A stretch of 55,923 bases of DNA from Betaproteobacteria bacterium (GCA_016868295.1 VGHJ01000013.1:1-55923); one strand, 5' to 3'; positions 1-7,534 are shown, counted from the first letter of the stretch. Translations and numbers: made by a program. Notes: a model not told the origin generated them from the sequence alone.

Positions 1-118
1 GGCCCACAACCAAGGGCCTGGCCAACTCCGTCGCGCTCTCTGTCATAGGTGTCCACGTTGATGTACGTGGACACCATCATCCACAACCGCCGACCACAGT
101 GCCAGACGCCGTCAATAG
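1..118. other. Left-edge stretch without a callable gene
   Basis: I see no convincing coding region here. Every frame is either short or without a start and a recognisable motif. The stretch carries a perfect 11-bp inverted repeat (listed separately) and a short GGCCC/GGGCC pair at its very start. It lies just before the truncated antitoxin-like frame, so it may be the scar of an insertion or deletion that removed the antitoxin start. Confidence 0.4.
48..75. repeat. Perfect 11-bp inverted repeat with 6-bp loop
   Basis: The arms GGTGTCCACGT (48-58) and ACGTGGACACC (65-75) are exact reverse complements around TGATGT. It lies about 45 bp before the antitoxin-like reading frame. It could be an operator or an RNA hairpin; there is no following T-run, so an intrinsic terminator is unlikely. 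Confidence 0.6.
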
Positions 119-286
119 AGCGCTTACGTTAAATCCGCGTCTCGCCGCGTCGACCTGTCCAAGCTCAGTGACCGGCAGATCGAGGCCCTTCCTGAGGATG
201 TTTTTTTGGCGTCGCTCGATGAGAAAACGCGGCGGCTTTGCCGCGCCGCCTTCCGGCTGAAAGGCGCCTTCAAGGCCGGGCGGTGA
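119..286 (+). pseudogene. Antitoxin-like ORF lacking a start codon (vapB partner)
   Basis: This frame is open from just after a TAG stop (116-118) to TGA at 284-286 and encodes about 55 residues rich in charged amino acids, with the pieces VDLSKLSDRQ and EKTRRLCRAAF. Its stop overlaps the GTG start of the vapC-like gene (GTGA), the usual coupling of an antitoxin-toxin pair. No ATG, GTG or TTG lies in frame before the conserved-looking part, so the 5' end seems lost. I do not recognise the antitoxin family; the call rests on position and size. It could instead start at a rare codon such as GTT (128) if the pair is still expressed. Confidence 0.4.
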
Positions 287-685
287 GGTTCGTCCTCGAT
301 ACCAACGTCCTCGTCCATCTTGCCAATCAGGCGCCCGGCTGGCGCCGCATCGCGCTGCGCATGAAAAAGCACAGCGGCGCCTATGGCGTTTCCGCCATCT
401 CGGCCTATTGAGCTATACCGCATGCTGCGCGACGGCCGCGCCGGCGCCGACAAAGTGCAGCGCCTGAAAAAACTCGTCGCGGAAGCACCTGTATTCCCGT
501 TCAGCAAGCGCGCCGCCAGCGCCGCCGTGGATCTGGAATCGACTCTCGCCGCTCAGCCCATCGGGCAATTCGACCTGCTGATCGCCGCCCATGCGCTCTC
601 CATGGGGGCGGTGTGTGTGACCGACAACGAAAATGAGTTCCGGCGCGTGACGGGCTTGAAGATCGAGAATTGGCGCCGGCCTTAG
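283..685 (+). pseudogene. PIN-domain ribonuclease toxin (VapC-like), frameshifted
   Basis: The first frame starts at GTG 283 with MRFVLDTNVLVHLAN, the PIN-domain opening with its first catalytic Asp. It ends at a TGA at 411-413 after VSAISAY. The +1 frame continues from the same point with ELYRMLRDG, then QFDLLIAAHALSMGAVCVTDNENEFRR, which holds the later PIN acidic residues, to TAG at 683-685. Removing one T near 411 restores an unbroken protein of about 133 residues, the normal VapC length. The break falls exactly at the conserved second acidic residue (Glu of SAYEL). VapC toxins are Mg-dependent ribonucleases cutting tRNA or rRNA. The gene is probably inactive unless the base is a sequencing error. 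Confidence 0.85.
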
Positions 686-987
686 GCCGCCACACGCGCC
701 AGCATCAAGCCGAGGCTGGCTTCCAGCTTCATTTGCCGCCGATACCACCAGACTGACTTTTCCGCCTGATCGAGGGCTTCCTGCAGGCGCTCCAGCTCGC
801 GCGTGAGGCGGGCGGCTTCGTGCTTGAGCCTGTATCGTTCCTGGTTGTCGTAGAAGATCGCCTTGAGGTCGCCGGCCTCGAAGCCGCGCCGCCAGCCGGG
901 CAGGTACAGCAGGCCATCGGCGCCGATGTAAATATCCTCCCATTCCCGGCCGAGGATCTCGGCAAGGTCAATTCTTTTTCTCTGCAT
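682..987 (-). CDS. Hypothetical protein, possibly of phage origin
   Basis: It encodes 101 residues. The N-terminal half has WEDIYIGADGLLYLPGWRRGFEAGDL, and the C-terminal half (about 50-95) is a charged helix, probably a coiled coil, with KSVWWYRRQMKLEASLG. The ATG at 985-987 has a GGGGGAGG Shine-Dalgarno sequence only 3 bases away, which can be paired by an upstream CCTCCCC (see the hairpin entry). Its end overlaps the vapC-like gene by a few bases, tail to tail. The layout (a 41-codon ORF just upstream, and a dif-like site) and the GW-rich small protein recall accessory genes of filamentous phages that integrate at dif. That origin is an inference; I cannot name the family. Confidence 0.55.
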   Translation of the reverse strand: MQRKRIDLAEILGREWEDIYIGADGLLYLPGWRRGFEAGDLKAIFYDNQERYRLKHEAARLTRELERLQEALDQAEKSVWWYRRQMKLEASLGLMLARVAA

Positions 988-990
988 GAG

Positions 991-1016
991 CCTCCCCCTT
1001 TCAGAGGGCGGGGAGG
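991..1016 (-). promoter_or_regulatory. Hairpin that can hide a Shine-Dalgarno sequence
   Basis: On the minus strand CCTCCCC (1016-1010) can pair with the GGGGAGG (997-991) that forms the ribosome binding site of the 101-residue gene, leaving a 12-base loop. The TAA of the upstream 41-codon ORF is at 1017-1019, right at the hairpin foot. Ribosomes ending there would open the stem and expose the site, a common way to couple translation of neighbouring genes. Confidence 0.45.
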
Positions 1017-1142
1017 TTAGAGCAGGGCGAGGCGCTGGCCGGGCAGCAGCTGACGGACGGCCGTTTTGAAGGCGCCGGCGGCTTTTTCTTTCCGGCGCTT
1101 CGATTTGACATAATACGGATTATGCGTAAAATAATCGGGCAA
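1017..1142 (-). CDS. Possible 41-codon ORF, TTG start, overlapping the dif-like site
   Basis: Reading from TTG at 1140-1142 gives a basic 41-residue peptide containing THNPYYVKSKRRKEK and ending RQLLPGQRLALL. The strongly basic, GC-biased C-terminal half looks coding, and the stop at 1017-1019 abuts the hairpin before the next gene. There is no clear Shine-Dalgarno sequence and no ATG or GTG. The codons for THNPYYVKS lie within the dif-like sequence. It may be a leader peptide, the tail of a gene whose front was replaced by recombination at the dif-like site, or chance. No family recognised. Confidence 0.35.
   Translation of the reverse strand: MPDYFTHNPYYVKSKRRKEKAAGAFKTAVRQLLPGQRLALL
1103..1130 (-). 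other. dif-like XerC/XerD recombination site
   Basis: Read on the minus strand, the arms are TTTACGCATAA (XerC side), a 6-base centre TCCGTA, and TTATGTCAAAT (XerD side). From memory the E. coli dif arms are GGTGCGCATAA and TTATGTTAAAT. The XerD arm matches 10 of 11, the XerC arm 8 of 11 and the whole 28-mer 21 of 28, with the typical 11-6-11 layout and the inner inverted repeat CATAAT/ATTATG. It could be the chromosomal dif or an att site left by an element that uses host XerCD, which fits the neighbouring toxin pair and phage-like genes. Confidence 0.6.
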
Positions 1143-1157
1143 AGGAAACCACGAGCT

Positions 1158-1805
1158 TTATTCCTTCGCCCCTGCCTTTTTCAGCAAATCGGCTATTTGT
1201 GAATGGTTTCCGAGAATCGCCCATTTCAGCGCGCTTGCGCCCTCGGGTGTCATGATATCGATGTCCGCACCAGCCCCGAGAAGAATCCTGACCACTTCTA
1301 TATGGCCATTCCTCGCCGCCAGCATGAGCGCCGTGGCGAGATTGGGGGCCATGTGGTCGATTTCGGCATCCTTTTCCAGGAGAAAACGGACCATGTCCTG
1401 ATGGCCGTTGAACGCTGCGTACATGAGAGGCGTCCAGCCGGCATGGTTCACCTGGGCGCCGGCCGCTACCAGCATCCGGGCTATCTCGATATGGCCCCTG
1501 ATCGCCGCCATCATGAGGGGCGTATCGCCATACTGGTTCTTGACCCGGACACGCGCGCGGTGATTGATGAGAAAGCGCACGAGCTCGGCATTGCCTTTTT
1601 CCACGGCCAGCATCAAGAGCGAGTTTCCTGATTTGTCGACCGTATTGACGTCCATGCCGCGCTCGAGGATGGTTGTTACGGTCTGTGTTTCATTGTCCTC
1701 GATCGCCTTGAGCAGATCGTCATAAACACCGGCCTGCGCCGCACCGGCGATCAACAAGGCCAGGCCAAGGCTTATGGCACGCAATTGTCCTTTTCTGTTA
1801 TCCAT
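1158..1805 (-). CDS. Secreted or periplasmic ankyrin-repeat protein
   Basis: It has about 215 residues from ATG 1803-1805; a TTG five codons earlier overlaps the tatD stop but is a poorer choice. The start is followed by a basic stretch and the hydrophobic segment AISLGLALLIAGAAQA, a Sec signal peptide with a likely cut after AQA. Then come about five ankyrin repeats with the usual G-TPLM-AA-GH and V--LL-AGA--- pattern; the repeat beginning HAGWTPLMYAAFNGH lacks two residues in its loop. Ankyrin repeats bind proteins; no enzyme domain is present. It is the last gene of the mltG-tmk-holB-pilZ-tatD operon, a common place for such genes in betaproteobacteria. Its partner is unknown. Confidence 0.85.
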   Translation of the reverse strand: MDNRKGQLRAISLGLALLIAGAAQAGVYDDLLKAIEDNETQTVTTILERGMDVNTVDKSGNSLLMLAVEKGNAELVRFLINHRARVRVKNQYGDTPLMMAAIRGHIEIARMLVAAGAQVNHAGWTPLMYAAFNGHQDMVRFLLEKDAEIDHMAPNLATALMLAARNGHIEVVRILLGAGADIDIMTPEGASALKWAILGNHSQIADLLKKAGAKE

Positions 1806-1816
1806 GGAAGTCGAAT

Positions 1817-2587
1817 TCAATTCAGGTTTACCTTGAATAGCCGGCAGAAATTCTCCGTTGTCGCTTGCGCCACGGCCTCAACCGGAAGATTACGCAATCG
1901 GGCGATCTCCTCGGCAACATATCGGACATAGGCCGGCTCGTTGGTCTTGCCACGATATGGCACAGGCGCAAGATACGGTGCGTCGGTTTCGATCAATATC
2001 CGGTCGAGAGGAACTGACTTGGCTACATCTTTGATTTCTTTAGCATTATTGAACGTTATGATGCCCGAAAAGGATATGTGGAATCCGAGCTCGAGTGCGG
2101 CCGAGGCGACTTCCCTGCTCTCGGTAAAACAATGCATGACACCGCCTGCCTCAATGGCACCCTCTTCACGCAACAGGCGCAAGGTGTCTTCCGCGGCATC
2201 CCGTGTGTGAACAATCAATGGCTTGCCGCATTGCCTGGCTGCACGAATATGAACCCTGAAGCGATCCCTCTGCCATTCCGGGCGATCCTTGTGCCAATAG
2301 TAGTCGAGGCCCGTTTCCCCGATGCCGATCACTTTCGGGTGGCTGGCCAGCCAGACGAGTTGATCGATGCTCGGCTCGATGCCCTCCTGGTGTTCCGGAT
2401 GTACGCCAACCGACGCGTAGAGGCAGTCGTGCGTTGCTGCCATATCAAGAACGGTTTCGATGTTCTCCAGGCTGACGCCTATGCAGACGGCAGCAAAAAC
2501 ACCAGAACTATTCATTGATTCAATGACTTGACCAAGGCGGCCGGAGAGTTCCGGAAAGTCGAGGTGGCAATGCGAATCGACCAGCAT
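1817..2587 (-). CDS. tatD: TatD-family metal-dependent hydrolase/DNase
   Basis: It is 256 residues long and opens with LVDSHCHLDF, the HxH metal-binding motif of the TatD amidohydrolase-like TIM barrel. Further metal and catalytic residues are in GIGETGLDYYW (about 90-100), LIVHTRDA (about 125), MHCFTES (about 150) and the late ILIETDAPYLAP (about 200). The family acts as a 3'-5' or general DNase in the cytoplasm; the exact substrate for this YcfH-type member is uncertain. It sits 9 bp after the pilZ-domain gene in the holB operon, the same place as E. coli ycfH. Confidence 0.93.
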   Translation of the reverse strand: MLVDSHCHLDFPELSGRLGQVIESMNSSGVFAAVCIGVSLENIETVLDMAATHDCLYASVGVHPEHQEGIEPSIDQLVWLASHPKVIGIGETGLDYYWHKDRPEWQRDRFRVHIRAARQCGKPLIVHTRDAAEDTLRLLREEGAIEAGGVMHCFTESREVASAALELGFHISFSGIITFNNAKEIKDVAKSVPLDRILIETDAPYLAPVPYRGKTNEPAYVRYVAEEIARLRNLPVEAVAQATTENFCRLFKVNLN

Positions 2588-2596
2588 GCCGGCCGA

Positions 2597-2965
2597 TCAG
2601 ATGGTATGGGTCTGGCGGCCAGCCGGGTATCCGGCGAGGATCGTTTCGATCTTGCGCTTGGCGGATTGGCCAGATTCATCCTCGCTGAACTGGACGCCTA
2701 TTCCTTGCGTCTTGTTGTTCTGTGCCCCGGCCGGCGTGACCCATACGACACTTCCTGCAATGGGCAACTTGCCAGGCTCTTCCATGAGCGAAAGGAGCAT
2801 GAAAACCTCATCCCCGATGGCATAGGGTTTGGCTGTCGGAACGAAGATGCCGCCGCGCTTCAGGTAAGGCATATACGCAGCATAAAGCGCTGATTTTGAA
2901 TTGATATTCAGCGATAGGACACTCGGGCGGGCGCCGGCTGCCTGTGGCTTGACGGGTTCAGACAT
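2597..2965 (-). CDS. PilZ-domain protein (type IV pilus type)
   Basis: It is a 122-residue single-domain protein. The core runs from about residue 15 with LSLNINSKSALYAAYMPYLKRGGIFVPT to the GIGVQF motif near 90. Proteins of this kind next to holB are PilZ proper, needed for type IV pilus assembly; many of them lack the RxxxR and D/NxSxxG residues that bind cyclic-di-GMP. Here the N-terminal Arg motif is not obvious, so c-di-GMP binding is doubtful. It lies between holB (9 bp) and tatD (9 bp) in the operon. Confidence 0.88.
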   Translation of the reverse strand: MSEPVKPQAAGARPSVLSLNINSKSALYAAYMPYLKRGGIFVPTAKPYAIGDEVFMLLSLMEEPGKLPIAGSVVWVTPAGAQNNKTQGIGVQFSEDESGQSAKRKIETILAGYPAGRQTHTI

Positions 2966-2974
2966 GATCTGCCT

Positions 2975-4015
2975 TCAATTGACCCCCTTGAGGGTTCGCG
3001 CGTAGCGGGACAACAAGTCTTCCAGAAAGAGCCTAGGATTCAAGGGATGTTGCGCAACCGCCTTGATTCTTAAGAGTTCATTGTAGCAGTCAAACAGTGC
3101 CATCAGGGATGCCCTGGCTGCAATCGCGTGCAATTCCTTGTGCTTGTGCGGGTGATACCAAACCTTGCCGCTAAGCTTCAGCGAGAGCAGGTCAAAAACC
3201 CATTTCTGCAGCCAAATCACCAAGGTACGTTTGTCCAGATTGGTTTCGGAGGCTTGCTCACCCTTCAGCCAGGTTTCCCACCTCCCGGCAACGCTGACCG
3301 GTCCGGTTTGATCGATCTGCTGGACATCGCGGTAGAACTCATCCAGTTTCGTAAGCTGTCCTGCCTCGGCGCTGGCCAGCAACGGCATGCCGCCCGCGTG
3401 AGGCAGCAGTTCATCTGCCTTTGTCAGACCGCTTTGCCTTAACCATGATAAGGACTGGGCTTCATCTGGTTTGGGAAAATTGATTACATGGCAACGGCTG
3501 AGAATCGTTGGCAAGAGCCTCTTCTTGTTGTGACTTACCAATATAAACAGCGTACTTGAAATAGGTTCTTCGAGTGCTTTGAGAAGTGAATTGGCAGTCG
3601 CCATATTCATCGCCTCGGCCGGCTGGATAAGAATGACGCGTGCGCCGCTGCGATGGGTTCCGACCGCCAGAAAGTCGTCCAGCTGGCGGATCTGGTCGAT
3701 CCTTATCTGATCCGACTTTTTCTTTCCGCTGCCGCTCTCCGGTTCGGAGGTTTCGTCGCCGTTTGCCTCGCCACCACCCGGCTCGATGCGCCTGAAATCG
3801 GGATGGTTGCCAGATGCGAACCACGTGCAGGACGGACATCGGCCGCAAGCCTGGCTAGTCCCCGCAGCCGCTTCACAAAGCATTCGCTCCGCCAGCGCTT
3901 CGGCAAAGGCAAGTTTACCTCCGCCTTGGGCGCCCGCCAGCAGGAGTGCGTGCGGCATCCTTTCCGGCCTTGTCAGAAGCCGGATCCAATGGTGTTCGTT
4001 CCAGCTAAATATCAT
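2975..4015 (-). CDS. holB: DNA polymerase III subunit delta'
   Basis: It has 346 residues. It opens as a clamp-loader AAA+ domain with HALLLAGAQGGGKLAFAEAL, a degenerate P-loop as expected for delta'. A zinc module C-x-GRCPSC lies near 55-62, then NHPDF. RVILIQPAEAMN, LLKALEEP and LPTILSRC (about 155-200) are the Walker-B-like, sensor and SRC elements of the family; the SRC arginine acts in trans on the neighbouring ATPase. An acidic and then basic low-complexity insert (about 83-102, GGGEANGDETSEPESGSGKK) is unusual. It follows tmk by 5 bp. Confidence 0.93.
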   Translation of the reverse strand: MIFSWNEHHWIRLLTRPERMPHALLLAGAQGGGKLAFAEALAERMLCEAAAGTSQACGRCPSCTWFASGNHPDFRRIEPGGGEANGDETSEPESGSGKKKSDQIRIDQIRQLDDFLAVGTHRSGARVILIQPAEAMNMATANSLLKALEEPISSTLFILVSHNKKRLLPTILSRCHVINFPKPDEAQSLSWLRQSGLTKADELLPHAGGMPLLASAEAGQLTKLDEFYRDVQQIDQTGPVSVAGRWETWLKGEQASETNLDKRTLVIWLQKWVFDLLSLKLSGKVWYHPHKHKELHAIAARASLMALFDCYNELLRIKAVAQHPLNPRLFLEDLLSRYARTLKGVN

Positions 4016-4020
4016 TATTA

Positions 4021-4632
4021 TTAATATATAGCAAACATAACTTCAAGTTCTTTCTGAATTTCGCCGACCGATTTCCCCGCATCGATGACGCGCATTCTTT
4101 GAGGGTATCGTGTTGCTCGAACCAGGTAGGCTTCCCTGACGCGCTGGAAGAAATCACGCGTTTCCTGTTCGAAGCGATCGGGCGCATTGCCCGTGCCGGC
4201 CAGCCTTGAACAAGCCAGATCGGCCGGCAGGTCGAAAACCAGCGTCAGATCGGGCTGGAATCCTTCCTGGACCCAGTTTTCCAGCGCCATGAGTTTCTCG
4301 GGGGACAAACCCCTGCCGCCCCCCTGGTAGGCAAACGAGGCGTCGGTAAACCGGTCGGATACGACCCATTTGCCCGAATCCAGCGCCGGCAGGATCAGTT
4401 TCGCCAAATGCTCGCGGCGCGCGGCAAACATGAGAAGCGCCTCTGTTTCGATGTGCATGGGTTCGGACAGCAACAGGGCGCGCAGCTTCTCGCCGAGTTC
4501 AGTGCCGCCCGGTTCGCGCGTGGCCACGACCTCCCTGCCCCGTTTTCGCAGATGCTCGACCAGCCAGGCATGGTGGGTGCTTTTCCCAGCCCCGTCGATT
4601 CCTTCAAGCGTGATGAACTTGCCGCGCATCAT
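4021..4632 (-). CDS. tmk: Thymidylate kinase
   Basis: It has 203 residues, the normal length. It phosphorylates dTMP to dTDP with ATP in the cytoplasm. [19 protein letters not shown] holds the P-loop (about 10-18), [13 protein letters not shown] is the DRX-type dTMP-binding loop, and [20 protein letters not shown] contains the DR(F/Y) motif. The ATG overlaps the mltG stop by 4 bp (ATGA), so the two are translationally coupled; holB follows after 5 bp. Confidence 0.96.
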   Translation of the reverse strand: MMRGKFITLEGIDGAGKSTHHAWLVEHLRKRGREVVATREPGGTELGEKLRALLLSEPMHIETEALLMFAARREHLAKLILPALDSGKWVVSDRFTDASFAYQGGGRGLSPEKLMALENWVQEGFQPDLTLVFDLPADLACSRLAGTGNAPDRFEQETRDFFQRVREAYLVRATRYPQRMRVIDAGKSVGEIQKELEVMFAIY

Positions 4633-5627
4633 TTGCCCTTGCGTAACTGGTATTTCGCCACGGCCCTGTTGTGTTCATCGAGGGTTCGCGAAAACTCGCT
4701 CGAGCCGTCGCCACGCGCAACGAAATACAGCATGTCGGAACGGGCCGGCTGCATGACGGCCTGGATCGACGCCAGCCCCGGCATAGCGATCGGCGTCGGC
4801 GGCAGGCCAGGGCGAGTATAGGTGTTGAACGGGCCATCCGTCAGCAGATCCCGCTTTCGCAGGTTGCCATCGAATTTCTCGCCCAATCCGTAAATGACCG
4901 TCGGGTCGGTTTGCAGAACCATTCCACGCTTCAGTCGGTTGGCGAAGACCGCGGCAATTAGGGCCCGGTCGGCCGACTGCCCGGTCTCTTTTTCCACGAT
5001 GGAGGCCATGATGAGGGCCTCATATGGCGAAGCATAGGGAACGGCAGGGGCGCGCACCTCCCAGGCCATCAGCAGCGTGCGTTTCATGGACCGATGCGCC
5101 CGTTTGAGGATGTCGAGGTCGCTCGACCCCTTGGCAAACAGGTAAGTGTCCGGAAAGAACCAGCCTTCGGCCGGCCCCTCCAAGCCCAGCCGTTCGAGGA
5201 TCTGACGTTCCTCCATTCCTGCGGTGTCGTGTCGCACATGGGCATGGGCATTCAGCGCCTCGCGCATCTGCCGGAAGGTCCAGCCCTCGACAAAGAGGAT
5301 ATCGGTCTGGGTTACGTCGCCGCGCGAGAGTTTTTCCAGCAACAGCAAGGGCGTGATGCCGGATTCGACCTGGTAGCTGCCAGCCTTGATGGCGGTGGCC
5401 TTGCCCAAGGCGCGCCCGAGCAGGGTAAATTGCCACCCAGACAATGGCAGGCCCGCTGCCTCGATCTGGTTGGCCGCCGCACGCAGGCTGCTGCCGGGGG
5501 TGATGGTGAAGTCGGTCGGACTGGCACTGAGCTTCAACCCGGCCGTGGCAAACCAGGCCATCCAGCCCACGAATGCCAAGGCGCACGCCAAGCCCATGCC
5601 TGACAGGCGCAGCAGCCAGCGCATCAT
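4629..5627 (-). CDS. mltG: Endolytic murein transglycosylase MltG (YceG)
   Basis: It is 332 residues long, with a single N-terminal membrane segment (about 4-27, [17 protein letters not shown]) and a periplasmic YceG domain. The catalytic Glu lies in [12 protein letters not shown], followed by [10 protein letters not shown] and [12 protein letters not shown], the family signature. MltG cuts nascent glycan chains inside the strand, making terminators of peptidoglycan elongation. It is first in the mltG-tmk-holB-pilZ-tatD operon and divergent from ygfZ across 71 bp. Confidence 0.95.
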   Translation of the reverse strand: MMRWLLRLSGMGLACALAFVGWMAWFATAGLKLSASPTDFTITPGSSLRAAANQIEAAGLPLSGWQFTLLGRALGKATAIKAGSYQVESGITPLLLLEKLSRGDVTQTDILFVEGWTFRQMREALNAHAHVRHDTAGMEERQILERLGLEGPAEGWFFPDTYLFAKGSSDLDILKRAHRSMKRTLLMAWEVRAPAVPYASPYEALIMASIVEKETGQSADRALIAAVFANRLKRGMVLQTDPTVIYGLGEKFDGNLRKRDLLTDGPFNTYTRPGLPPTPIAMPGLASIQAVMQPARSDMLYFVARGDGSSEFSRTLDEHNRAVAKYQLRKGK

Positions 5628-5664
5628 CGGTGAGGGGTTGAATGGGGCGGGAACGACACGAAGC

Positions 5665-5670
5665 TATAAT
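5665..5670 (+). promoter_or_regulatory. Candidate -10 box (TATAAT) for ygfZ
   Basis: A perfect TATAAT lies 28 bp before the ygfZ start in the divergent mltG-ygfZ gap. The best -35 candidate, TTGAAT at 5638-5643, is 21 bp away, too far for a standard sigma-70 promoter, so only the -10 is supported. Confidence 0.4.
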
Positions 5671-5698
5671 ACCTCACCCCCCATCGGACCCAGCAGAC

Positions 5699-6727
5699 AT
5701 GAACCAGAATTGGCTCGATTTTCTGTCAGCGCACGCTGCGCGCATCGAAGCAGGCGAAGCAGTTCATTTCGGCGATGCCCAGACGGAACTGAGTTTGGCG
5801 CAGACCGAAACCATCCTTGCCCCCCTCACCCATTTCAGCCTGATCCGGGCCGCCGGCGAGGAGGCGCCCGCCTTCCTGCACAACCTGCTCTCGAACGACG
5901 TCCAGCACCTCGATCAGGACCATGCCGAGCGCGCCAGCTTCTGCAGCCCCAAGGGACGCATGCTGGCCGATTTCATGATCTGGCGCGAAGGACACGACAC
6001 CCTTCTGCAGCTCTCGGCCGACATCCAGCCGGCCATGCTGAAGAAGCTGTCGATGTACATCCTGCGCTCCAAGGCCAGGCTGACGGATGCGGGCAGCGAG
6101 ATCGTCCTGCTGGGCATGGCGGGCAGCGGCATGGCCGAAGCGCTCAAGGCTGTCGGCGCCGAGTTGCCCGCCGCCGCCATGGGAATAACGCGTTTTTCCG
6201 GGGGCAAGGTGATTCGCTTGGACGAAACACGCTGCCAGCTTGCCGTTGCCGCCGGCGCCGCGGATCAGGCCTGGCGCGCCTTGGCCAATGCGGCACGGCC
6301 CGTCGGTACGCCCGTCTGGCGCTGGCTCGAGATAATTGCGGGCGTCCCGCATATCCGCCAGGCTACCCAGGATGAATTCGTGCCGCAGATGGCCAATCAG
6401 GATCTGCTCGGCGGCTTGAGCTTCACGAAAGGCTGTTACCCGGGGCAGGAAATCGTGGCCCGCACCAAGTACCTGGGCAAGGTCAAGCGGCGCACCTACC
6501 GCGCGCGCATCGATGGCAATGGCCCCGTTCCCGGCACGGATCTCTATAGTGCCGACCTGCCCGACCAGTCCTGCGGCAAGGTGATCGAGGCGGCGCCCGC
6601 TCCCTCCGGCGGCTGCGAACTTCTGGCTTCGATGCTGATGTCGAGCGCCGAGAGCGGCGACATCCATGTCGGCGCCGCCGACGGTCCGCGCCTGGCCTTC
6701 CTCCCCCTGCCCTACGCCCTCGAATAG
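5699..6727 (+). CDS. ygfZ: Folate-binding Fe-S repair protein YgfZ
   Basis: It has 342 residues from ATG 5699. The in-frame sequence before this ATG covers the promoter, so the later start is chosen. It is a GcvT-like fold protein that binds tetrahydrofolate and helps make or repair Fe-S clusters such as that of MiaB. The family motif K-G-C-Y-x-G-Q-E is present as FTKGCYPGQEIVARTKYLGK near residue 245, with the reactive Cys. EAPAFLHNLLSNDV and SPKGRMLADFMIW near the start are also typical. The NRDE gene follows after 11 bp in the same direction. Confidence 0.93.
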   Translation: MNQNWLDFLSAHAARIEAGEAVHFGDAQTELSLAQTETILAPLTHFSLIRAAGEEAPAFLHNLLSNDVQHLDQDHAERASFCSPKGRMLADFMIWREGHDTLLQLSADIQPAMLKKLSMYILRSKARLTDAGSEIVLLGMAGSGMAEALKAVGAELPAAAMGITRFSGGKVIRLDETRCQLAVAAGAADQAWRALANAARPVGTPVWRWLEIIAGVPHIRQATQDEFVPQMANQDLLGGLSFTKGCYPGQEIVARTKYLGKVKRRTYRARIDGNGPVPGTDLYSADLPDQSCGKVIEAAPAPSGGCELLASMLMSSAESGDIHVGAADGPRLAFLPLPYALE

Positions 6728-6738
6728 CCGCGGCGGGC

Positions 6739-7518
6739 ATGTGCCTGATCCTGCTTGCGTGGCGTGCCCACCCGGACTACCCGCTGGTGGTGGCGGCGAA
6801 CCGCGACGAGTTCTTCGCGCGCCGTACCGCGGCGGCTGACTTTTGGAGCGACGCGCCGCACGTTCTTGCCGGGCGCGATCTCGAAGCCGACGGCACCTGG
6901 CTCGGCGTCACGCGACAGGGCCGCTTCGCCGCGCTGACGAACTACCGCGATCCCGCGCGCAATCGCAGCGTCACGTCCTCGCGCGGCGAACTCGTCAGCC
7001 GCTTCCTGACCGGCGCGCAGCGCGGGCCGGACTATCTCGCCGAACTCGAAGCCAGGGCGGATCGCTACAACGGCTTCAATCTGATCTTCGGCGATGCGCG
7101 GGAACTCTGGTGCTTTTCCAACTGCGGCGAGGGCGAACGCCGCCTGGAGCCCGGCATCTATGGGCTGTCGAACCACCTCCTCGACACGCCCTGGCCCAAG
7201 GTCGTGCAGGGCAAGTCGGCGCTGGGCGCAGCGCTGCAGGCCTTGCCGGAGGTTGCGCCGCTGTTCGATCTCCTCTGCGACGACCGCATCGCGCCCGACG
7301 AGGCGCTGCCGCGCACCGGCGTCAGCCTGGAATGGGAGCGGCTCCTCTCGGCGGCCTTCATCCGCATGCCGGGCTACGGCACGCGCTCGTCGACCGTACT
7401 GGTCATGGATCGCCAGCCCCGCCTGCGCTTCGTCGAGCAAACCTATCTGCCGGACGGCGTGCAAGGCGAGCGGGTGGACAAGGTGTTCCCCCTCGAGGCG
7501 CCGTCCCGCAGGGACTGA
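6739..7518 (+). CDS. NRDE-family protein (TANGO2-like)
   Basis: It has 259 residues and begins MCLILLAW, with the motif VVAANRDEFFARRT that names the family. The N-terminal Cys2 suggests an Ntn-hydrolase-like fold in which Met is removed. TANGO2 proteins are linked to haem or acyl-CoA handling in eukaryotes and some bacteria; the bacterial role is not settled. The protein ends PSRRD followed by TGA, and these last codons are part of a dispersed repeat also found at the end of the 63-residue rnf-linked gene, so the native C-terminus may have been replaced. Confidence 0.88.
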   Translation: MCLILLAWRAHPDYPLVVAANRDEFFARRTAAADFWSDAPHVLAGRDLEADGTWLGVTRQGRFAALTNYRDPARNRSVTSSRGELVSRFLTGAQRGPDYLAELEARADRYNGFNLIFGDARELWCFSNCGEGERRLEPGIYGLSNHLLDTPWPKVVQGKSALGAALQALPEVAPLFDLLCDDRIAPDEALPRTGVSLEWERLLSAAFIRMPGYGTRSSTVLVMDRQPRLRFVEQTYLPDGVQGERVDKVFPLEAPSRRD

Positions 7519-7525
7519 CTTTTCC
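7501..7525 (+). repeat. Copy 1 of a ~24-bp dispersed repeat at a gene 3' end
   Basis: This stretch (CGTCCCGCAGGGACTGACTT and flanks) matches the reverse complement of 40564-40587 except for one extra T. In both places it supplies the last codons PSRRD and the TGA stop of the gene. It contains the CTGACTTT core found at ten places in the window. Confidence 0.75.
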
Positions 7526-7534
7526 CTGCCGGAA

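Noticed and set aside
1072-1098. Terminator formed by GCGCCGG and CCGGCGC
   Set aside because: The loop is 13 bases, there is no T-run after the stem, and the segment lies within a possible small ORF.
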